Assembly (NCBI GenBank): GCA_031290725.1
Contig: JAITMZ010000001.1
Span: 1 to 7,519, forward strand
Direction: 5' to 3'
DNA: 7,519 nt
From: Spirochaetaceae bacterium
GTDB taxonomy: Bacteria; Spirochaetota; Spirochaetia; Treponematales; Treponemataceae
The notes under the pieces were generated by a model. The model was not told the origin of the DNA. It did not search any database and worked only from the letters and a program-made list of their open reading frames with translations. The position numbers were made by a program, and so were the translations under genes. Of this stretch, positions 4,990 through 7,519 are shown in pieces. Every line of letters begins with the position of its first letter. Position 1 is the stretch's first letter.

Positions 4990-5018
4990 ATTATGCACTT
5001 TTTTGCATTCTTTTACAA
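4990..5018 (-). promoter_or_regulatory. promoter of the DUF4105 gene, predicting a leaderless mRNA
   Basis: On the minus strand, TTGTAA (5018-5013) is followed after 17 bp by CATAAT (4995-4990). Placing -7 at 4990 puts the start site at 4983, the A of the ATG. The absence of a Shine-Dalgarno sequence upstream of 4983 agrees with leaderless translation. The -35 matches the consensus at 4 of 6 positions and the -10 at 5 of 6. Confidence 0.5.
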
Positions 5019-5052
5019 GAATATTTGCAAAAAAAACGAGAAAAAAAGTGCA
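4994..5052. repeat. nested inverted repeats in the divergent promoter region
   Basis: TGCACTTTTTT (4994-5004) and AAAAAAGTGCA (5042-5052) are perfect 11-bp arms. Inside lie ATTCTT (5007-5012) with AAGAAT (5017-5022), and TTTTGCA (5001-5007) with TGCAAAA (5026-5032). The left outer arm overlaps the minus-strand -10 and the right outer arm ends 5 bp before the plus-strand extended -10. This is the geometry of an operator serving both divergent genes. The A/T runs also predict DNA curvature. Confidence 0.55.
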
Positions 5053-5057
5053 GTTTG

Positions 5058-5066
5058 TGATACAAT
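5058..5066 (+). promoter_or_regulatory. extended -10 promoter of the 5096 gene
   Basis: TG-A-TACAAT at 5058-5066 is an extended -10 with a 5 of 6 match to TATAAT. No good -35 lies 16-18 bp upstream, as is common for extended -10 promoters. The expected start near 5073 gives a 23-nt leader containing the AGAGGT ribosome binding site at 5085-5090. Confidence 0.5.
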
Positions 5067-5095
5067 TCCCGATAATAGGAGTACAGAGGTTTTGT

Positions 5096-5950
5096 ATGAA
5101 AAAACTTGGTTTATTTTTGTTGATATTTGTTGGTATGATCACTTCCCTTACCGCTGCCGACTGGTGGAGCAATTCTTATACCGCGCGTCAGGTTGCGGAG
5201 TGGCGTGCCGAAGATCCTTACAAATATTACAATGACCGTCCCTGGCTGCTGCCGCCTACAGATAACTATTCATATTGGCCGCCCTCGGTGCGCTCCAACG
5301 ATTCCTCATATTACGTTGATGAACTGCGTAAAACCCTGGACGAGCTTGACCGATACCGCCGGCCCCAATCGCCGGCGCAAATTTCCATTGAACAGCACCG
5401 GCTGTCGTCGGATTTCATGTACCGGGATTTACCCGGCGCGGGGGGGCGGCCGGCCACGGGATACCTGGACATGGAGTGGGGAACTTCGGTCCCCCTGTTC
5501 CTGCGCCTGTATCCCAGTGCCGAAGAGATCACCGACGAAAACGACTATGCGGTGGGTTCCCGGCGTTTCCTGCAAGAACACGTGGGGGGCGGCATCGAGT
5601 CCCGGCAATTTGTTTTCTTTGAAAATCAGCTCTTTGAGGTGTATGTGATCTACGGCTATGTGGACGAATGGACCACCCAGCTCATGCACGACAAGCTGAT
5701 GTCCCTGTACGGCCCGTCTTTCAAGACCACCGAACGGGAATCCCGGTCGGCCAATGCGTATTTCACCATGGTAGACCGCTACATCAATTACAATCGAAAC
5801 CTCCAGGTAGTATACACTATCGCCAATGCGTACAATTATTACAATTACAAACTGGGAACGATTATGACCTGCCTGTACGTGAATCTAGCCATAAAAAGCG
5901 ATGTGGAACGGGCACGGATATCTTTCCGGCGGAACCGGCTGCCCATGTAA
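5096..5950 (+). CDS. secreted or periplasmic hypothetical protein, tyrosine-rich
   Basis: A 284-residue protein. The start at 5096 has AGAGGT at 5085-5090, 5 nt upstream, and gives a clean signal peptide: MKK, hydrophobic core GLFLLIFVGMI, TSLTAA, with cleavage likely before Asp22. A longer frame from 4982 would add 38 residues and bury the signal peptide, so it is rejected. Residues 25-80 are rich in Tyr, Trp and Pro (YKYYNDRPWLLPP, YSYWPP). A compact domain follows around 120-210: MEWGTSVPLFLRLYPSAEE, then FLQEHVGGGIESRQFVFFE and LFEVYVIYGYVDEWTTQL. The W-G-T-S and F-F-E-N-x-L-F-x-V elements look like a recurrent spirochaetal exported domain, but I cannot name it. The C-terminus is tyrosine-rich, then strongly basic (ARISFRRNRLP). 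It diverges from the DUF4105 envelope gene and may share an operator with it. Confidence 0.85.
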   Translation: MKKLGLFLLIFVGMITSLTAADWWSNSYTARQVAEWRAEDPYKYYNDRPWLLPPTDNYSYWPPSVRSNDSSYYVDELRKTLDELDRYRRPQSPAQISIEQHRLSSDFMYRDLPGAGGRPATGYLDMEWGTSVPLFLRLYPSAEEITDENDYAVGSRRFLQEHVGGGIESRQFVFFENQLFEVYVIYGYVDEWTTQLMHDKLMSLYGPSFKTTERESRSANAYFTMVDRYINYNRNLQVVYTIANAYNYYNYKLGTIMTCLYVNLAIKSDVERARISFRRNRLPM

Positions 5951-5995
5951 AGCCCTGGTTTGTTCAACCGGGAGCGCATCGTTTCAGTTTGAATC

Positions 5996-6032
5996 GGAAC
6001 ACTTCTGAAAACTGAAGTTTTTAGAAGTGCCC
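5996..6032. repeat. 37-bp dispersed palindromic repeat, copy 2
   Basis: It is 34/37 identical to copy 1 at 3705-3741, with differences only at repeat positions 11, 12 and 32. Its symmetry is better than that of copy 1: CACTTCT (6000-6006) pairs with AGAAGTG (6022-6028), and AAAACT with AGTTTT inside. It lies 46 bp after the stop of the 5096 gene and 14 bp before a GC-rich intrinsic terminator, so it is not needed as the only terminator here. Confidence 0.8.
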
Positions 6033-6045
6033 TACTCTCATACTT

Positions 6046-6088
6046 GGCCGAAGCCGGGGCGGCATATCCCGCTTCGGCCGGTTTTTTT
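6046..6088 (+). terminator. intrinsic terminator after the 5096 gene
   Basis: GGCCGAAGC (6046-6054) pairs perfectly with GCTTCGGCC (6071-6079) over a 16-nt loop that can pair further (GGG/CCC), followed by GG and seven T (6082-6088). It separates the 5096 gene from the rny promoter. Confidence 0.9.
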
Positions 6089-6130
6089 CATTAATTTTCA
6101 GAAATCACCGCGAAAATCGCCGTAAAGTCA

Positions 6131-6160
6131 TTGACACGCTGTTAAGCGATATGATATACT
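6131..6160 (+). promoter_or_regulatory. strong extended -10 promoter of rny
   Basis: A perfect -35 TTGACA (6131-6136), an 18-bp spacer, and TATACT (6155-6160) preceded by TG at 6152-6153. The expected start is near 6167, giving a 44-nt leader that contains AAGGAG at 6196-6201. The match to consensus suggests steady, high-level expression. Confidence 0.85.
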
Positions 6161-6210
6161 AATCTTATAAGGAAGAACATTTCTAAATTTTTGAAAAGGA
6201 GTATACCGGT

Positions 6211-7519
6211 ATGAACCAGATAGGAGCATATCTTGGTCTCCCGGTTGCAGGAATTGTTCTTGGATGGATTATTCGTTGGCTGTATGCCAGATTTCAATTA
6301 TCTGCTTCGGAGCAAAAAGCTGAGCAAATAAAGCAGGGTGCGATACATGAGGCTGAAGCGCAGAAAAAGGGAATATTGCTAGAGGCGAAAGATCAACTCA
6401 TTCGGGAACGGAACCAGCAGGAACGGGAGAACAGGGAGCGCCGGGCCGAAATCCAGCGGCTTGAACGCAGGCTTTTGACTAAAGAAGAGGCGCTGGATAG
6501 ACGACTGGAGGATTTGGCAGGCCGCGAACAGAATACGGAAAAGAAGGAAGCCGTTCTGGAAAAAGAAGAGGAGCGGTACCGGAAGGAACTGGAGCGCATA
6601 TCCGGGCTCACTTCCCAGGAAGCAAAGGATATCATCGTCCGCAACCTGGAAAATGAGGCCCGGCACGACGCGGCGGGGCTGCTCAAAAAGGTGGAACAGG
6701 AAGCCCAGCTCATGGCGGAGAAAAAGGCCCGGGATATTCTGGTTACCACGATTCAACGGACCGCCGCGGAGATCACCGGCGACATCACCGTGGCTGCGGT
6801 ATCATTGCCCAGCGACGAGATGAAGGGCCGCATCATCGGACGGGAAGGGCGGAACATCCGCACCCTGGAGACCCTGGCCGGGGTAGACATCATCATCGAC
6901 GATACCCCGGAAGCGGTGGTTGTTTCGTGCTTCGACCCGGTGCGCAAGGAAATCGCCAAGCTTGCCCTGGAGCGTCTGGTGTCCGACGGCCGCATCCACC
7001 CCGCACGCATTGAGGAGGTGGTGCAGAAGATCACCAAAGAAGTGCAGCAGCGGGTCTACGACGAGGGCGAAAAACTGCTCTTCGACCTGGGAATACACAA
7101 CATGAGCCAGGACGGGATTCGTGCTCTGGGACGGCTTTACTATCGCACCAGCTACGGCCAGAACGTCTTGAACCATTCCCGGGAGGTGGCGATTATTGCC
7201 GGACTCATCGCGGCGGAAATCGGCGCGGACCGGGAGTTGGCGAAACGTGCGGCGGTACTCCACGACATCGGAAAAGGTGCGGAGACCGACTCCGACCAGA
7301 ATCATGCGGAAGTAGGCATGGAGATGGCGCGGAAGATGGGTGAGGACCCGCGAATCGTCAATGCCGTGGGTGCCCACCACAGCGACATCGAGCCCACCAG
7401 CGTGGAGGCGATTATCGTGCAGATTGCCGATGCCATCTCCGCGGCCAGGCCCGGTGCCCGGCGTGAGACCATCGACAATTACGTGAAGCGTCTGGAAAAC
7501 CTAGAGCGCATCGCCGAAT
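6211..7519 (+). CDS. rny: ribonuclease Y, 3'-truncated by window edge
   Basis: The frame is open from ATG 6211 to the window end (436 complete codons). AAGGAG at 6196-6201 lies 9 nt upstream. RNase Y is a membrane-anchored endoribonuclease that starts bulk mRNA decay. Domains are in family order. A membrane anchor spans about residues 5-24. A long charged coiled coil follows, about 30-190, rich in Glu, Lys and Arg. The KH domain has GRIIGREGRNIR at 206-217, carrying the GxxG loop. The HD domain has His322 (NHSREVA), the metal-binding pair His351-Asp352 (HDIGKG), His389-His390 (AHHSD) and Asp407 (IADAIS). All expected HD residues are present, so the enzyme should be active. Usual length is about 510-520 residues, so some 75 C-terminal residues lie beyond the window. 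It has its own promoter and follows a terminator, so it is transcribed separately from the 5096 gene. Confidence 0.97.
   Translation, partial: MNQIGAYLGLPVAGIVLGWIIRWLYARFQLSASEQKAEQIKQGAIHEAEAQKKGILLEAKDQLIRERNQQERENRERRAEIQRLERRLLTKEEALDRRLEDLAGREQNTEKKEAVLEKEEERYRKELERISGLTSQEAKDIIVRNLENEARHDAAGLLKKVEQEAQLMAEKKARDILVTTIQRTAAEITGDITVAAVSLPSDEMKGRIIGREGRNIRTLETLAGVDIIIDDTPEAVVVSCFDPVRKEIAKLALERLVSDGRIHPARIEEVVQKITKEVQQRVYDEGEKLLFDLGIHNMSQDGIRALGRLYYRTSYGQNVLNHSREVAIIAGLIAAEIGADRELAKRAAVLHDIGKGAETDSDQNHAEVGMEMARKMGEDPRIVNAVGAHHSDIEPTSVEAIIVQIADAISAARPGARRETIDNYVKRLENLERIAE

Noticed and set aside
6379..7380. Minus-strand frames opposite rny, up to 192 residues
   Set aside because: They are shadows of the RNase Y gene, which carries every expected KH and HD motif.

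Overview
The window most resembles a spirochaete chromosome, probably a gut-associated Treponema. The grounds are indirect. There is a lipoprotein with a relaxed lipobox, an uncharacterised protein family I associate with treponemes and Bacteroidetes, a DUF4105/Lnb-type protein, and an RNase Y gene close to the family consensus. The DNA is moderately GC-rich, with many AT-rich promoters and GC-rich intrinsic terminators. No tRNA, rRNA, CRISPR array or complete insertion sequence is visible.

Layout. Positions 1-502 hold the 3' part of a BrnT-type toxin gene and an overlapping small partner gene, probably its antitoxin. Positions 503-1245 form a long, mostly non-coding stretch with short palindromic repeats, a strong promoter, a possible leaderless mini-ORF that runs into a 15-C homopolymer, and an array of five 21-bp repeats centred on a 10-bp palindrome. 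At 1246-1974 lies a conserved hypothetical protein with a C-terminal Fn3-like segment. Positions 1975-2215 combine a heptamer-repeat inverted repeat with a separate element that folds as a three-way junction directly upstream of a surface lipoprotein gene (2216-3451). That gene ends at tandem hairpins, the second a clear terminator.

Positions 3539-3729 contain, on the minus strand, a short relic of a PD-(D/E)XK (Rpn/YhgA-like) nuclease gene. Next is a 37-bp palindromic repeat that also supplies the stop codon of the minus-strand DUF4105 membrane protein gene (3730-4983). A divergent, dyad-rich promoter region (4984-5095) separates it from a plus-strand secreted protein gene (5096-5950). That gene is followed by a second copy of the 37-bp repeat, an intrinsic terminator and a strong extended -10 promoter that drives rny (RNase Y, 6211 to beyond the window end).

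The genes do not form one pathway. RNase Y is housekeeping RNA decay. The lipoprotein, the DUF4105 protein and the 5096 protein are envelope or secreted proteins. The toxin-antitoxin pair, nuclease relic, palindromic repeats and poly-C tract suggest a flexible region abutting a core gene. The best leads for something undescribed are the three-way-junction leader of the lipoprotein gene, the poly-C mini-ORF with both alternative frames open, the 21-bp palindrome array and the 37-bp repeat that reaches into a coding end.
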